Assembly: GCF_000471905.2 (NCBI RefSeq)
Contig: NW_006494931.1
Location: 5,208,637 to 5,272,636, forward strand
Direction: 5' to 3'
DNA length: 64,000 bases
Source: Amborella trichopoda
Taxonomy: Eukaryota > Streptophyta > Magnoliopsida > Amborellales > Amborellaceae
Of this stretch, positions 37,401 to 47,582 are shown piece by piece. The position numbers and the translations under genes are program-made. How positions within the stretch are numbered: position 1 is the stretch's first letter; each line of letters opens with the position of its first letter. A model generated the notes under the pieces. The model was given only the letters and a program-made list of their open reading frames with translations. It was not told the origin of the DNA and searched no databases.

Positions 37401-40400
37401 TGCTCTAAAGCAAACATGGTCCTCACGGCACTTTTTAGCTCGGCTAGGCTTCGAAGAGTGAGAAATGACATGGCAAATCTTGTGATACCCGGTCTCACTA
37501 ATTCTCTCTTCTTTGTAAAAGACCTCATCATGCTTAGGACTATGGTGTGATTGTAAATAAATCCAACAACAAACATAGCTCTTGAAATCACCCCACTAAA
37601 TAAAGATGTACCCATTTCCTTAAGCATAAGATTAACACAGTGAGTTGCACAAGGAGTCCAAAACATATTTTTCCTTTTCAAAGTCAAGAAATGCCCAGTT
37701 GGAACATAGTTGGCACCATTGTCAGTAATAATTTGTACCACATTTTGCTCCCCAACAAAATCAACAATCTCATCCATCAAGCCAGATAAGTATGTACCAT
37801 CATGTGACTTGTCTGATGCATCAATAGAGTTAGCAAAAAAAGTACCTGTTGGGCAGTTAACCAAAAAATTAATGGATGCCCTTGATTTCCCATCGGACCA
37901 ACCATCACACATAATAGTGGCCCCATATTTCTCCGACCCTTCTCTCTAAGAAATCAAAATTTTATTCACATCAAATACAACATCCTTCAACAAGGGCTCC
38001 CTAACCTCATGTAGTGAAGGAGGAATAAGTCTTGGGCCATATTGCCCAATTGCCTGGACCATACATGCAAAACTATCCAGAGTTATAGTATTAAAAGGAA
38101 TGCCGGCCATGTAAATCCACTTTGCAATCCACTTACATACCGACTTCCTTTGTTCTTTCTTATATTTATTGTCAATTGTGGTTTGTTTTGTTTTTTTCTC
38201 TCTCCTGAACCACAATTTCGGGGCTAGGGGTGAAAAAAGAATCAATTGGCCCATTAGAGAGAGGTGTTCTTCTCTAAGAACTACCACCAATATTTATAAC
38301 CCTCTCTCTTGAGGTTGGAGTGTGAGTGCCCCGTTGCCTCATAGCAACTTCAGACATATCATCATCATCATTATCATCATCATCAACATCATCAAATAAT
38401 TGCATATCATCAAGTAATACCTTTCTTCTTCTTTTTTTTCTCTTTATCTTTTTTCAATCTATCCAAATATTCTCTAATCTCCTTTCTTATATCATCTGTA
38501 GCTTGTGGCCATGCTCTTACATTCCCAGAAATTCTGGCTAAATGCTCTTTTTGTCGAAAAATACCACCCATATAAGTATTTCCACAAAGCAAGCATATCA
38601 CACAATTTTTATCTTTCAGATTTTTTAGTTTAGAATATTTTCAAGCCGGATCCTTGTTACTAGAAGATTGGGAAGAAGACATTGCCCCAAAAATAAGTAT
38701 AACAATATTATTGTACAAGAAGGAATAAAAAGTTACCGACTCTGTGAAGTAGTGCTCGATTTCTTCACGGCTTCTGAAATCCCCAATTTCTTATTACAAA
38801 TTCACCTTAACATCCCCAAATCAACAATCAAAGGCATCAAATGAACATCCAAGTATCAAACAACCGCCAAATCAAAGATTTGGATGAAAAAAAAAATTTC
38901 GCCAAATTTTTTTTTTCCTTCGATTTGATGCAAAAAAAGCCACAAAAGTGGCTGGAAATCTTCATTTAGGGGGCATAATAACCCCCCAAACAGTTTCCCT
39001 AAACTTTGGAACTACAAAAAGACCATTTTGCCCCTCTCGGAGAGGCAAAATTGAAAAACTTTTCTGTGGAAACAGATTCGACGCGATGCGATCTGATGCG
39101 GTGCGATGCAGGATGCAGCCATGATGCGGCCGCATCTGTCAAAAGCGCATATGCGCCAGTTCGCGATGCGAATGCGAGCGCATCCCGCATGATGCGGCCG
39201 CATATGCGGCGATGCAACCGCATTTTAAAACACTTGTAGGAAGAGAGACGTGATGACCAAACAATGAGTTAACAATTTGGTAGATGAACAATATTTACCA
39301 GGATCTCCCAACCAAGGGGTCAATCCTACTCTGAAAGCTTGCTTTTGCGCTCCAAGGAGGGGAATCTCACTCCTTTGCGATCTTCAAACTTTGGGTTTTC
39401 AATCCTTCCTACTAGGGATTGAGTTACACGGTATCCATATTCCTTTGCATCGTATTTGAGGATTCATAGGGAAACTGAAACGAGGTTCCACCACTGTGGG
39501 ATCAAGATTTCCTTAATGGTAGACTATATTGTCCCTCTTCCCCCTTTAATAGATCTTGAGTTTGAGCCTTGAGCTTCAACTTAGAATTAAGTAATGGGTA
39601 TTTTGCATAATGTTTTTTTGAATTATTATATAATATCAATGGTTTTTGAAACTGTTGAACTTGTATTGTAAAAGTTTATATGTTTTACAAGATGTAAAAA
39701 TGTTCACCCAGACTGGATGAAATGTACAAAAACCCCTTAGAGGTGCTCTATACAAAAAGAACACGACAGCTATGCATGTTCAGCCAAAAATAATAGTAGT
39801 TAAGCTTGCATAGGCGCAACAGTGATCCCCGTTATGTTATCAACTTGGCTAGCTCCGTCTTTTGCCAGTCTGTCTGCTGTTGTGTTTTCTTTCGCCGTGT
39901 TTGTTGCCAAGTGATGTGAAATGCCCCACAGTCTGTCTGCTGTTGTGTTTTCTTTCGCCGTGTTTGTTGCTAAGTGATGTGAAATGCCCCACAGATGTGG
40001 GCTATTTCATCAAAAAAGGTTGCCAATCTCCACCGGCATTCGGCAGAGCCTGAAGCCCATGAGATGGCATTCTTGGAATCTCCCTCCACAATCAAGGTAC
40101 TACCCCACCCGTGGTCAAAGTTTCTGAGATCCTCTAAAAGGGCGCGGGGATCGCAGTTGTGTTCGAATCAGTGTAGCCAATGTGCTTTGAATAGGAAAGA
40201 GGGTCCTTCCTTCATGGTCTTGAAAGATACCCCCTTTACCGGCCCCACCAGTGTTGCGTAAGGAACATCATAGAAGTTGAGTTTGGTAGGTCCCGGGGTT
40301 GGGGATTTCAACAATGAAGCTCGAGAACTGCAGATGGGCTTTTAGGAAGAGTATGGCCTGCCAGTTCTGGTGGAAGTCTCAATGGGAGAAGTTTCTGAAT

Positions 40401-42664
40401 GTGGAGTTGTTTAAGGCTGATAAGATAATGGAGCCCTTGATAGTTATTATATAATATATTTGTTGCATGTTGTATTTATACACATAATTCCGGTGGTGTT
40501 TGGTTATATAGTCCCTTTTGGGTTCTTTAATAGGTCATGAGGTACCTTAATACTAACTATTCAATGAAGAAGGATGGCCTTAATTGATATTACATTACGT
40601 AAACTCATAAACTACAAAAAAAATGCAAAAATTAAAATAGTGTAATTGTTAGATTTTCTTAATTTTCTACAAAGCTCCGATCTCTAAACTTTTTACTACT
40701 TCATAAAAATGTTAAATTATTATAATATAATTTCTATTCTTATATTTTTTATAAGATAATGAAATTTTTAAAACTTCAGTTATTATAAATAAAATTTAGA
40801 AATATTAAAATAATAAATTTAAAATAAATTGTTAAAAATTCATTTAAAAATATGATATTATATGGACTGTGCTCCCGACCTAGGAATCCTAGTTTAGTGC
40901 AGTTAACCAGGAAATTGGGATCAAACTCCCCAACATATTGGAATCTCAATTTCCTAATTTTTGGGGTGTGCAGACGTTGATCTGAACCTAAGGGACTTTT
41001 TAGCCTTTTACGGTCTCTCACCCTCGATCTGATCCCAGAACCGCTCCCAATCCTGTTCACCAGAAACTATGAAATGGGCCACATTTTGGGAAATTTGCAT
41101 ACCCTGAAGTACTCACTTGAATAGATATATGTTTCCCAACATGTTGATAAAGTTTTTATTATCAGTGCTAATCAGTGGAATAGAAATTTCTCAAAAAAGT
41201 TGAGAACTTCAAATAATAAAATTTGAATAAACCAAGCTTTGTGACTTAGGAGTCAAACTTAAGTTCTTTGAGGCAGTGTTGGTAACTAGAATTCCGTATC
41301 TTTAACAATCTGCAACGACCCCTGGCACCAAGAAAAAAAAATCAGAAGGGTTTCTAGGTCCAGTAGGGAATGATCATATACAATAACATGCACATCCTCA
41401 TGCATAATGAGCATGTCCATGAATGTAGGCTTATGATTTATATCTCATATTGTATCAAAGCGTGTGTTTATTAATTTATTTTCTCTTCATGTTTTAGTGA
41501 TATGGATATTGATAACAAAAGCACATTTGGTCTGGTGCTATTTTTTAACTCAATATTTGGCTGGTTATCATATCTGGATGTCTAAAAATGAAATGATTTC
41601 CTTGATCATCTTTTACCCTTTTGTAGGTATTCTGATCCAAATAGTGCATCATCCTCATTTTCCATCCTTCTAGGTGATGCTCCCCATCTAGATAGAGAGG
41701 TATTCTCCATATATGTTCACTAGCATCTCCATGAAATGGTCTCTGTCCGTTAACTTGGTTTTGATCTATTGGTTACCTTTTGTAGTATGCAATATTCGGT
41801 AAAGTAACTAGCGGTGATGAGACATTAAGAAAACTTGAAGAGCTGCCTACACGTAGAGAGGGTATCTTTGTCATGGTATGTTTTTTGGTTATGTTCTTCC
41901 ACATACATTCAATTTGTGTTTGGAGATGAGACAGTTGGGAGTAAGCCGATACCAATGTCAGATACTAGTTTGGCGATGAGACGGTTGGGAGTAAGCTGAC
42001 ACCAATGTCATATACTAGTTCCAATTGTTCTTGTAGGACTATAATATGGCATATTGTCGTCGGCTCGTTCCCGCTGTTTTATCAAGATTGAACGGTTGTT
42101 AGCATCCAGACACATATTATCTACTTGAAGACAGAAGTTTCCCATGATGTCTTGTATGTATAAGAACCATTGTCTTTCATAATAAGTATATTGAGGACCA
42201 GCACTAATTATTGTCCTTTTGGTCTTCCAGCCAATGGAGCGAATCACTATTCTATCAACGTACTATTATAGTAAGATTGAGCACAGACAATTTCTGGTGT
42301 TCTTGTTCAATATACTCCTTTTTGCATTAGTGTTCCTTTTTCCTATTCTCCCATTAATTTTACATGGAGAAACTTTTGCAATTACTTCATAGATGTTATA
42401 AAAAAACTTTCTAGAGATGCTGGCTTATTTTGTAATTTATTCTGTTAGACATTGAGGAGAAAGAATCAGGGTTAGGGTGTGAGCACGAGAGGTCCATTTT
42501 GAAGAGAAGACTATCTGAGTCTACTCTCGAAATCGAACGACAGGTGAGTATAGGCAGTTTTCCGAAGTTGTTCGCAATACCATAATGTGTAGAAATTTTG
42601 TACCCATGAATTATCACTGAGTAAAAATTGTGCCCTTTTGCAGCGGATGAAATGCCTTCCGTGA
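25471..42664 (+). CDS. CYP23: Cyclophilin-type peptidyl-prolyl cis-trans isomerase, CYP23-like (8 exons)
   Basis: Exons: 25471-25572, 26118-26231, 32457-32605, 41627-41699, 41786-41875, 42231-42270, 42449-42543, 42644-42664. All introns are GT-AG and the phases join into one open frame of 227 codons ending TGA; plant CYP23 proteins are about this length. The N-terminus ([19 protein letters not shown]) is a hydrophobic signal-like segment, suggesting the secretory pathway. The cyclophilin domain runs from about residue 28 to 190: [78 protein letters not shown] and [10 protein letters not shown] charged C-terminal tail follows. Cyclophilins catalyse proline cis-trans isomerisation; the precise role of CYP23 is not known to me. 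The start at 25471 puts the signal at the N-terminus. Introns 2 (6,225 bp) and 3 (9,021 bp) are swollen by TEs; the others are 86-545 bp. Confidence 0.92.
26583..27400 (+). pseudogene. Gypsy gag remnant
   Basis: Frame 26699-26953 contains [20 protein letters not shown] and [20 protein letters not shown], a worn Gypsy gag pattern. Later parts up to about 27400 are interrupted by many stops. Confidence 0.65.
27500..27760 (+). pseudogene. Gypsy protease remnant
   Basis: [20 protein letters not shown] can be read near 27507-27566; DSG is the aspartic protease motif. The rest is frameshifted. A 50-bp phrase containing ATTTAATTATGGAGGAGAAA is repeated at about 27749 and 27799. Confidence 0.65.
27879..28313. 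repeat. GC-rich degenerate tandem array inside the Gypsy relic
   Basis: About 435 bp of GC- and CA/TG-rich sequence stand out from the AT-rich surroundings. It divides into three imperfect units of roughly 150, 150 and 100 bp beginning near 27881, 28034 and 28188, sharing phrases such as TGGTGCACCG, GGTGGGATG and GGCCTSRCACYRCACAGGCC. Its edges carry ATGTGCAT (27879-27886) and ATGCACAT (28306-28313). Open frames on both strands follow from base composition. The origin is unknown: satellite-like insertion or a small TE. Confidence 0.55.
28560..30620 (+). pseudogene. Gypsy reverse transcriptase/RNase H remnants, split by a hAT
   Basis: Before the hAT insertion, a reverse transcriptase trace ([15 protein letters not shown]) lies near 28785-28825. 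After it, frame 29942-30235 gives [20 protein letters not shown] and [10 protein letters not shown], the standard Gypsy polymerase-RNase H junction. A later trace near 30450 ([15 protein letters not shown]) is the RNase H end. Many stops. Confidence 0.75.
28928..29767. mobile_element. Non-autonomous hAT element nested in the Gypsy relic
   Basis: The 14-bp TIR CATAGTTACCTGAA is perfect at both ends. The 8-bp flanks GTGCGAGT (28920-28927) and GTGTGAGT (29768-29775) differ at one base. The 840-bp body is full of GGAATC/GATTCC repeats, probably subterminal sites or internal amplification. No transposase. Confidence 0.85.
30620..32030 (+). pseudogene. Gypsy integrase remnant
   Basis: A trace near 31000-31110 gives [11 protein letters not shown] and [20 protein letters not shown] (first catalytic Asp region). 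Frame 31024-31305 gives [20 protein letters not shown] (second Asp region). Chromodomain-like phrases (PEDATWED type) lie near 31940-31970. Stops and small indels are common. Confidence 0.75.
30947..30972 (+). mobile_element. Micro retro-insertion: 26 bp ending in poly(A), 11-bp TSD
   Basis: Inside the integrase remnant a 26-bp insert ending in a run of A is flanked by identical 11-mers AACTAGAGTCT at 30936-30946 and 30973-30983. This is the structure left by LINE-type reverse transcription that aborted almost at once. Replication slippage is the alternative. Confidence 0.5.
33719..33919. repeat. 100-bp tandem duplication in CYP23 intron 3
   Basis: Two units starting TACATGGTCTTAGTGG at 33719 and 33819 are nearly identical over 100 bp, with about ten differences. 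Confidence 0.85.
34911..35330. mobile_element. Small TIR element (MITE-like)
   Basis: The left end AGGGTATGTTTGGTAA and the reverse complement of the right end, AGGCGCTATTTGGTAA, form a TIR. AGAAAAC-rich sequence follows on both sides. No convincing TSD was found, so the superfamily is open. Confidence 0.45.
35621..39235 (-). mobile_element. hAT transposon carrying its own transposase
   Basis: The TIR AGTGTTTTAAAATGCGG is perfect over 17 bp. The 8-bp flanks ATAAGAAG (35613-35620) and GTAGGAAG (39236-39243) match at 6 of 8 positions with only A/G differences. Subterminal zones at 35640-35705 and 39075-39225 are packed with GATGCGG/CCGCATC copies, likely transposase binding sites. The 3.6-kb element holds a nearly complete transposase gene on the minus strand, so it is a recently autonomous copy, now disabled. 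Confidence 0.9.
36127..38682 (-). pseudogene. hAT transposase (BED finger, DUF659, dimerisation domain), few stops
   Basis: The start is the ATG at 38682 ([13 protein letters not shown]). An in-frame TGA follows where the family usually has Trp. The BED-type zinc finger (frame 38601-38410, [11 protein letters not shown] then HLA) has Trp at the last cysteine position. The frame is interrupted in an A-rich stretch near 38430 and by a TAG near 38275. Frames 38290-37946 and 37912-37205 hold the DUF659/RNase H-like core with [26 protein letters not shown] and [18 protein letters not shown]. The C-terminal hAT dimerisation block ([33 protein letters not shown]) is intact at about 36660-36765. A GT-AG intron (36652-36533) precedes the acidic tail, which has an in-frame TAG at 36240-36238. 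Confidence 0.9.
39236..39689. other. Intron sequence without a recognised feature
   Basis: Lies between the hAT TSD and the LINE relic. No gene or TE end was identified; part may be the 3' UTR of the LINE. Confidence 0.35.
39690..40320 (-). pseudogene. LINE RNase H relic with in-frame 63-bp duplication
   Basis: Read on the minus strand, [20 protein letters not shown], then [14 protein letters not shown] and [11 protein letters not shown] match the C-terminal RNase H of plant L1-type LINEs. [11 protein letters not shown] near 40320 is its start. The 63-bp unit at 39866-39928 is repeated at 39929-39991, duplicating 21 codons in frame just before the closing LAKDGA motif. Reverse transcriptase is absent. 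Confidence 0.7.
41921..42020. repeat. 50-bp tandem duplication in CYP23 intron 5
   Basis: Two units starting near GATGAGACRGTTGGGAGT at 41926 and 41976 follow each other with period 50 and a few differences. Splice sites are not affected. Confidence 0.75.
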
Positions 42665-43744
42665 TGTAACATCGCCGCATTTGGTAGGTCTCTCGTGAAT
42701 GTTATGTGACCTGTATTTCTGTATGACCTGTGGATAGAGAGTCTGTCTGCTCCTATGGATGCATTTTTAATTGTATTTGTGATGAATGTACTACGAATGG
42801 TAATCTCTCTCTCTCTTGTCTCTGACTACATATGGCCAGTAAGCAAAGCCACCACCAATGCAATGCCTACCTTTGAATTAGATGTACCCAACAAAGAAAC
42901 AATCGGTGCAAGTATCAGGACCTTGCGATTTCGGAGATAGGACCATGGATGTCTTTTTATGATTCTCTTTACTAAAAAAATCACCAAACTCGCTCTTTAC
43001 TTTATCGAGTCAGACATGGTGACTCAAGATGTGGACCCTAGTGTACCTGGGTTCTGAATCACTGATCCAGAAAATGACAATGGTTGATCAAGAGGTCTAG
43101 TGTTATCAAATTTGTATCCACCGTTTGAATTCCACTTCAAATGACAATGCAAAGACAATGTAAATAATGTAAAAATTTGAAGGAAAATATCTCCATATCT
43201 TTTATTTTTAGGTTTCATGTCTTGATTAATACAAGGTTTCAAAAGATATCTTCTAACCTCGTGGCTATTTTGAACTTATTTTTTAACCTAAACAAATGTA
43301 AGAAAGATATGCTCTTTTTAAATTCAATCCTCTCTTCATTTACATATCTTAAACTTTTCTTTTTCTCTCTTTATGTGTCTCTCACTTATTTTCTCCTCCT
43401 GTGTTTATCCAAACATCTATCTCTCCTCTTGGTAACTTTTCACCTTCATGAAATCCTTCTCTCTAGAAGTTTGAGAGGATAGCTTTTAAAAAGGCGCGTT
43501 TTTTTAGACTTATTTGGTCTAAAAAAACTGGTTTAAATTAGCTCAAGGGGTTAGAAGAAATAAAATTTATAATTTTTATGCCCCAAGATGTCTTTTAAAA
43601 CTTTGGGTCTGTTTTGAAATGAAATTAAAAATTAGGGGGTATGGAGATTGCAACATCAAAATAGTGCAAAAATTTAATTCAATTGCGACTTACAAAGAAA
43701 CAACGCGGACGATACAAACTCAACCATATAATGCAAAACACCTA
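42665..43744. other. CYP23 3' flank without a second gene
   Basis: The 3' UTR must start at 42665; its end cannot be fixed. The rest is AT-rich, and no gene or complete TE was recognised. Confidence 0.4.
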
Positions 43745-44339
43745 ATTAAAATCAATGTAGGAAAAATTAAACCGGAACGGTTAACCGGGCATGGGTCCAT
43801 AAGTAGTTCAATTGGCGTAATCGATAAACCGGCCGATTCAACCGTTCTAATTAGACCAGTGTTCGTAAAATCGAATCGGAATGGTTAACTGGTCATGAAG
43901 CTGGAAGCGATTCGAACCATAACTAGATTAATCGGAGCGGTTAAACAGACTAACCGATCAACTAGATTTTTTTTTAAAAAAAAAAGGGTTAAAAAGCCCC
44001 AAATAATTAAAAAAAAAAAAAAGCCCTTAGGTTAAGTATGTATTATCATATTACATGCATTTATCTTATAAAAAAATTTGAAAAACTTCTTATGTAATTT
44101 AATATTTGAGTACTATGGAGATATGTAAGACAATTTATAATTTCACATGAATTCAATTGATGAAGTTACAAAGTCTAACTAACAATAGATGCTGCAACAA
44201 TATATGCTTCTATACTGTTTTAATGTTGATATTGAAAAAGGTTGTTTTAATGTTGAAAAACCTTTTAATATGGTTTAGAATTGGGTTTGAGAGCGTATTT
44301 TTTTTTATAGCATGATGTTCCCAATTTTTCAAAGGGTTG

Positions 44340-44700
44340 TGAGTCAAGGAAGTAAGACCCCGGTCTTACTCAAAAGGGGATATGGCGCAATTGGTAGATG
44401 CTGCGGACTTAATTGAATTGAACCTTGGTATGAAAACCTATTAAGTGGTAGCTTCCAAATTCAGAGAAACCTTGGAATGATAAATGGGCAATCCTGAGCC
44501 AAATCCTGTTTAAAGAAAACAAGGGTTCCTAGAAAGCGGGAAGGATAGGTGCAGAGACTCAACGGAAGCTGTTCCAACAAATGGAGTTGACCTCGTCGAT
44601 AGAGGAAGAAATCCATATATAGGACTCCGGAAGGGATGACCCTATGTATTGGTATTGAATTGAAATATTCAACGATTAATTACAACCCGGATCCTTTATA
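44340..44700 (+). pseudogene. trnL-UAA: Plastid trnL(UAA) 5' exon and partial group I intron (NUPT)
   Basis: GGGGATATGGCGCAATTGG at 44376 begins the plastid trnL(UAA) 5' exon, which runs 35 nt to GCTGCGGACTT at 44410. The group I intron follows: AATTGAATTGAACCTTGG, the Q element in AATCCTGAGCCAAATCC, the R element in GGTGCAGAGACTCAACGG, and ACGATTAATTACAACCC near 44670. The sequence stops resembling the intron at about 44700. The intron's 3' part and the 3' exon are missing, so no tRNA can be made. It is a nuclear copy of organelle DNA; a route through mitochondrial DNA cannot be excluded. Confidence 0.9.
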
Positions 44701-45089
44701 CTCATTTACTCAGTAATTTGGTTATCAAATGCAGGGTGTGGGTCAAGGTGTTAAGTGCAGATGGCCAAAATCACATATTTTAAAAAATATGGCCAAGTCA
44801 ATTTTGAAATGGCCAAACCTCATTTACTCAGGAACCTTTTGAGTTGGGGTTTGACATGGAAAAAAATTATATAAGATGGCAATTTTAAAATGTACAATTA
44901 CGATGCATATTTAAAAAACAAATAGGTTAATTTTTTATCCATTTAAGGATGTGGAAACGTGAGAGATGAGTAAAAGACTTTTTAGTTTCTCTCTCTTTTC
45001 TTCATAGAGGCTAATAAACAGATTTAAGGAGTATGAAGTTGCAACAAATGATAGATAGCTTGTAACAAATAAAAAAACAAATTAAAAGA

Positions 45090-45430
45090 AAATGTTACAA
45101 CCAAACAAGAATTTGAGAATACAGACAACAGTACCATACACCAAAAATAACACTAAAAAGAAATACATTTTTTCTCATATTCATCACAAAAACACATATT
45201 TTTATAAAAGAAAAATATAACAATAAAAACAATCCAACAAGCTCACAAAAAATATATAACATTAAAAGGAAAGAAATATTTTTCTCATATTCATCACAAA
45301 AAAACATATTTTTGTAAAAAATATATCTAACGTTCAAAACAATCCAACAAGCCCATCAAAAATATATAAAGTTACAAACAAATAATTCTTTTTCTCATAT
45401 TCATCACAAATAACATACTTTTATAAAAAC
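45090..45430. repeat. 110-bp tandem repeat
   Basis: TTTCTCATATTCATCACAAA recurs at 45171, 45281 and 45391, giving about three AT-rich units of period 110. It lies inside the inner hAT element. Confidence 0.75.
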
Positions 45431-46889
45431 AAAATGTAATTTTATTAAAAAACAATTTTATTTTTTAAGAACTCTAAAATCGAGCCAAAGAATACAATAA
45501 CTTTTAGAGAATAAATCAACCCCAAATCTTTTATATTTTTAACAAATTGACATGGAGATATGATAGATACTTCAATTAAGATTCAAATGCCCCAAATTTC
45601 ATGAAGATCTATTCAATATTGAGATCGTTCTTCAAAAAATTGCGGATTTTTCACTTCACGAAAATTTCAGGAAAAAAAATGCAGCAAAAAACAAATCGAT
45701 ATAAACACATTTAATCAAATAGTAAATCAAAATAACTAGTTATTTGATAGATGATGCCTTGATAATAAAACTTCACTAATCAATTCAATAAAAATCGATC
45801 AATTGATTGATCAGAAATCAATTTGTTTGGATAAAAAAAAGTTCTTCAAGCAGCAGTACTTCGGGCCCAAAAAAACCTCAAATATTGATCGTTTTGGAAA
45901 TTTTGAAATATGTAAACCTTGAATCCTTCAACAATGAATCAAAGCCCTCCATCTATGAGGTATTGAAGCTACATTTGATAGAATCGCATAAATTTCCAAT
46001 TTTCAAAAATCCCCATTTTAATCCGCCAAGAACTCTTCGTTTTTCAACTTTTGATTCAATAATCGATTATTTATAGAACATTTCCGGTGTATAACATCAA
46101 TAATTGACCGAAAAAAACAAAATCCCCATAAACTGGAATAAAAAAAGCCGTAAAAGGTTTATTCACGGGTTCTGTGAAAAATAACGAGGCTTGTGTCAAA
46201 TAACGGCCGTTATTTGATGCATTGAAAACGACATTATCTCGGGCGTTAAAACTTCGGTTAGGAAAAACCGACCGGTTTAGAGTAAATACCACCAGTTCGA
46301 CCTCAAACCGGCCAATTTTGGTGCCCGTTTTTTTTGGAGAACAGCTTCTATTCATTACGACCACAAAAACGGCCTTAACCGGAGTCAGTACCTTGCCAGT
46401 ACCGATCTAACTGGCCGGTTCCAGTTCCGGTTCGAACCGGCCAGTTTTATGAACACTGAATCAAACAAGTCCCTAAAAGTCAAAGAAGTGTTAAAAAAAT
46501 ACAAAACAAATCTAATAAAATATAAAAATTATATTTAACAAATGATTAAAGAAAGCACACCCAAATGAAGTTAAAAATTAATGAAAAATTTACATTTTAA
46601 AATTTGATTTTTACTTGGGGGAATTTTTTAAATTTTTTAAAAAGAGAAAATGTAAAAATAAGTATGAATGGGTAAAACAATTTTCATTCTCTGCCATAAT
46701 AATAAAAATATTAAAAAAATATATTACAAACATAATCCCATATTTTTTGGGATTTTGTATATTTATTTTTCAAAAAATACCCGACCAGTCACCAAAACCA
46801 ATTGAAACTGGAACCGACCAATGACCGGTTCTGATCCAACCGAACAGTTACCGGTTAGATCACCCAATTTTTCCTTCAATGGTCAAAAC

Positions 46890-47582
46890 AAGCATGGTTA
46901 GAAGGACCACTTAGAAGGGATTACAGCCCATATCCCAAAGAAACCATTCAAGATTTTGCATGATAAGGGGAAAAAAATAGAATGCAGACAAAATTCAGAG
47001 CTACTACCAGGCAAAAACAATGGGACCATCCTTATTGCCCCCACGACTATTATTATTTAGCGTGAGAGAGGGAGAGGTATACAATATGTTGTAAATAGAG
47101 AGCAAAATCAGAAAGACAGCAAAGAGCACAAAAGGTGTAACCCACATAGAACCACTGCATATGGCACACATCGCCACCCATGCATTAAAAGAACAATGAG
47201 AGTGAAAACAGCACAATATTGCTTACCTAAATTTTCTGTACAGTTATCAAAGTAATGCCACTATCGTCATGTCAAGAATCACAAAACAAAGCAGTTCTTT
47301 GTGTATCCAACTTCTGACCATAATCCTACACTAATGAGACGATTGGAAACACACAAACTACCTCTCTAAAGCCAAGTACCACCACGTCACACTAAACCCA
47401 GATACTAGTACTTAATAGAACAAAGACATGTACCCGCCTTTCAAATTATAGTCCCAAATAACCCCTAGGGTCAACCCATAAACTCCCTCCAGGTTAAAGG
47501 GAGGGGAGAGAGAGAGAGGAAGAGGTTCATGAGTGAGGAAAAGAGAACCACAAACATGGTTCTTTTAGAAGCGTAGGTTTAT
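46890..47582. other. Stretch without a recognised gene
   Basis: No gene or TE end was identified. A GAGAGAGA tract occurs near 47500-47520. Confidence 0.35.

Larger units (their letters stand above)
32606..41626 (+). other. CYP23 intron 3 (9 kb), TE-filled
   Basis: The donor GTCAGT and the acceptor TTGTAG bound it. It contains a 100-bp tandem duplication, a small TIR element, a hAT with transposase (35621-39235) and a LINE RNase H relic (39690-40320). 32606-33718, 33920-34910 and 40321-41626 hold AT-rich sequence in which I see no gene. Confidence 0.8.
43857..46458. mobile_element. Inner hAT element, 2.6 kb, non-coding
   Basis: The left end CAGTGTTCGTAAAATCG and the reverse-complemented right end CAGTGTTCATAAAACTG form a TIR. 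The 8-bp flanks AATTAGAC (43849-43856) and AATCAAAC (46459-46466) match at 6 of 8. The TIR is like that of the element at 11758-12283, so both may depend on the same transposase. No transposase is seen. It contains a plastid trnL piece and a 110-bp tandem repeat. Confidence 0.72.
43753..46881. mobile_element. Outer hAT-like element of a nested pair
   Basis: The left end CAATGTAGGAAAAATT and the reverse-complemented right end CATTGAAGGAAAAATT match at 14 of 16 positions. The 8-bp flanks ATTAAAAT (43745-43752) and GTCAAAAC (46882-46889) share 5 of 8 bases, with only transitions. CCGGTT/AACCGG motifs are dense inside both ends. Most of its length is the inner element. Confidence 0.5.

Noticed and set aside
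39862-40261. Plus-strand frames 39862-40053 and 39995-40261
   Set aside because: They are antisense shadows of the LINE RNase H relic.
44376-44410. Functional tRNA-Leu gene
   Set aside because: Only the 5' exon and part of the group I intron are present; the 3' exon is missing.
45090-45430. CRISPR-like spaced repeats
   Set aside because: The 110-bp period is a simple tandem repeat with AT-rich similar units, not short repeats with unique spacers, and the DNA is plant nuclear.
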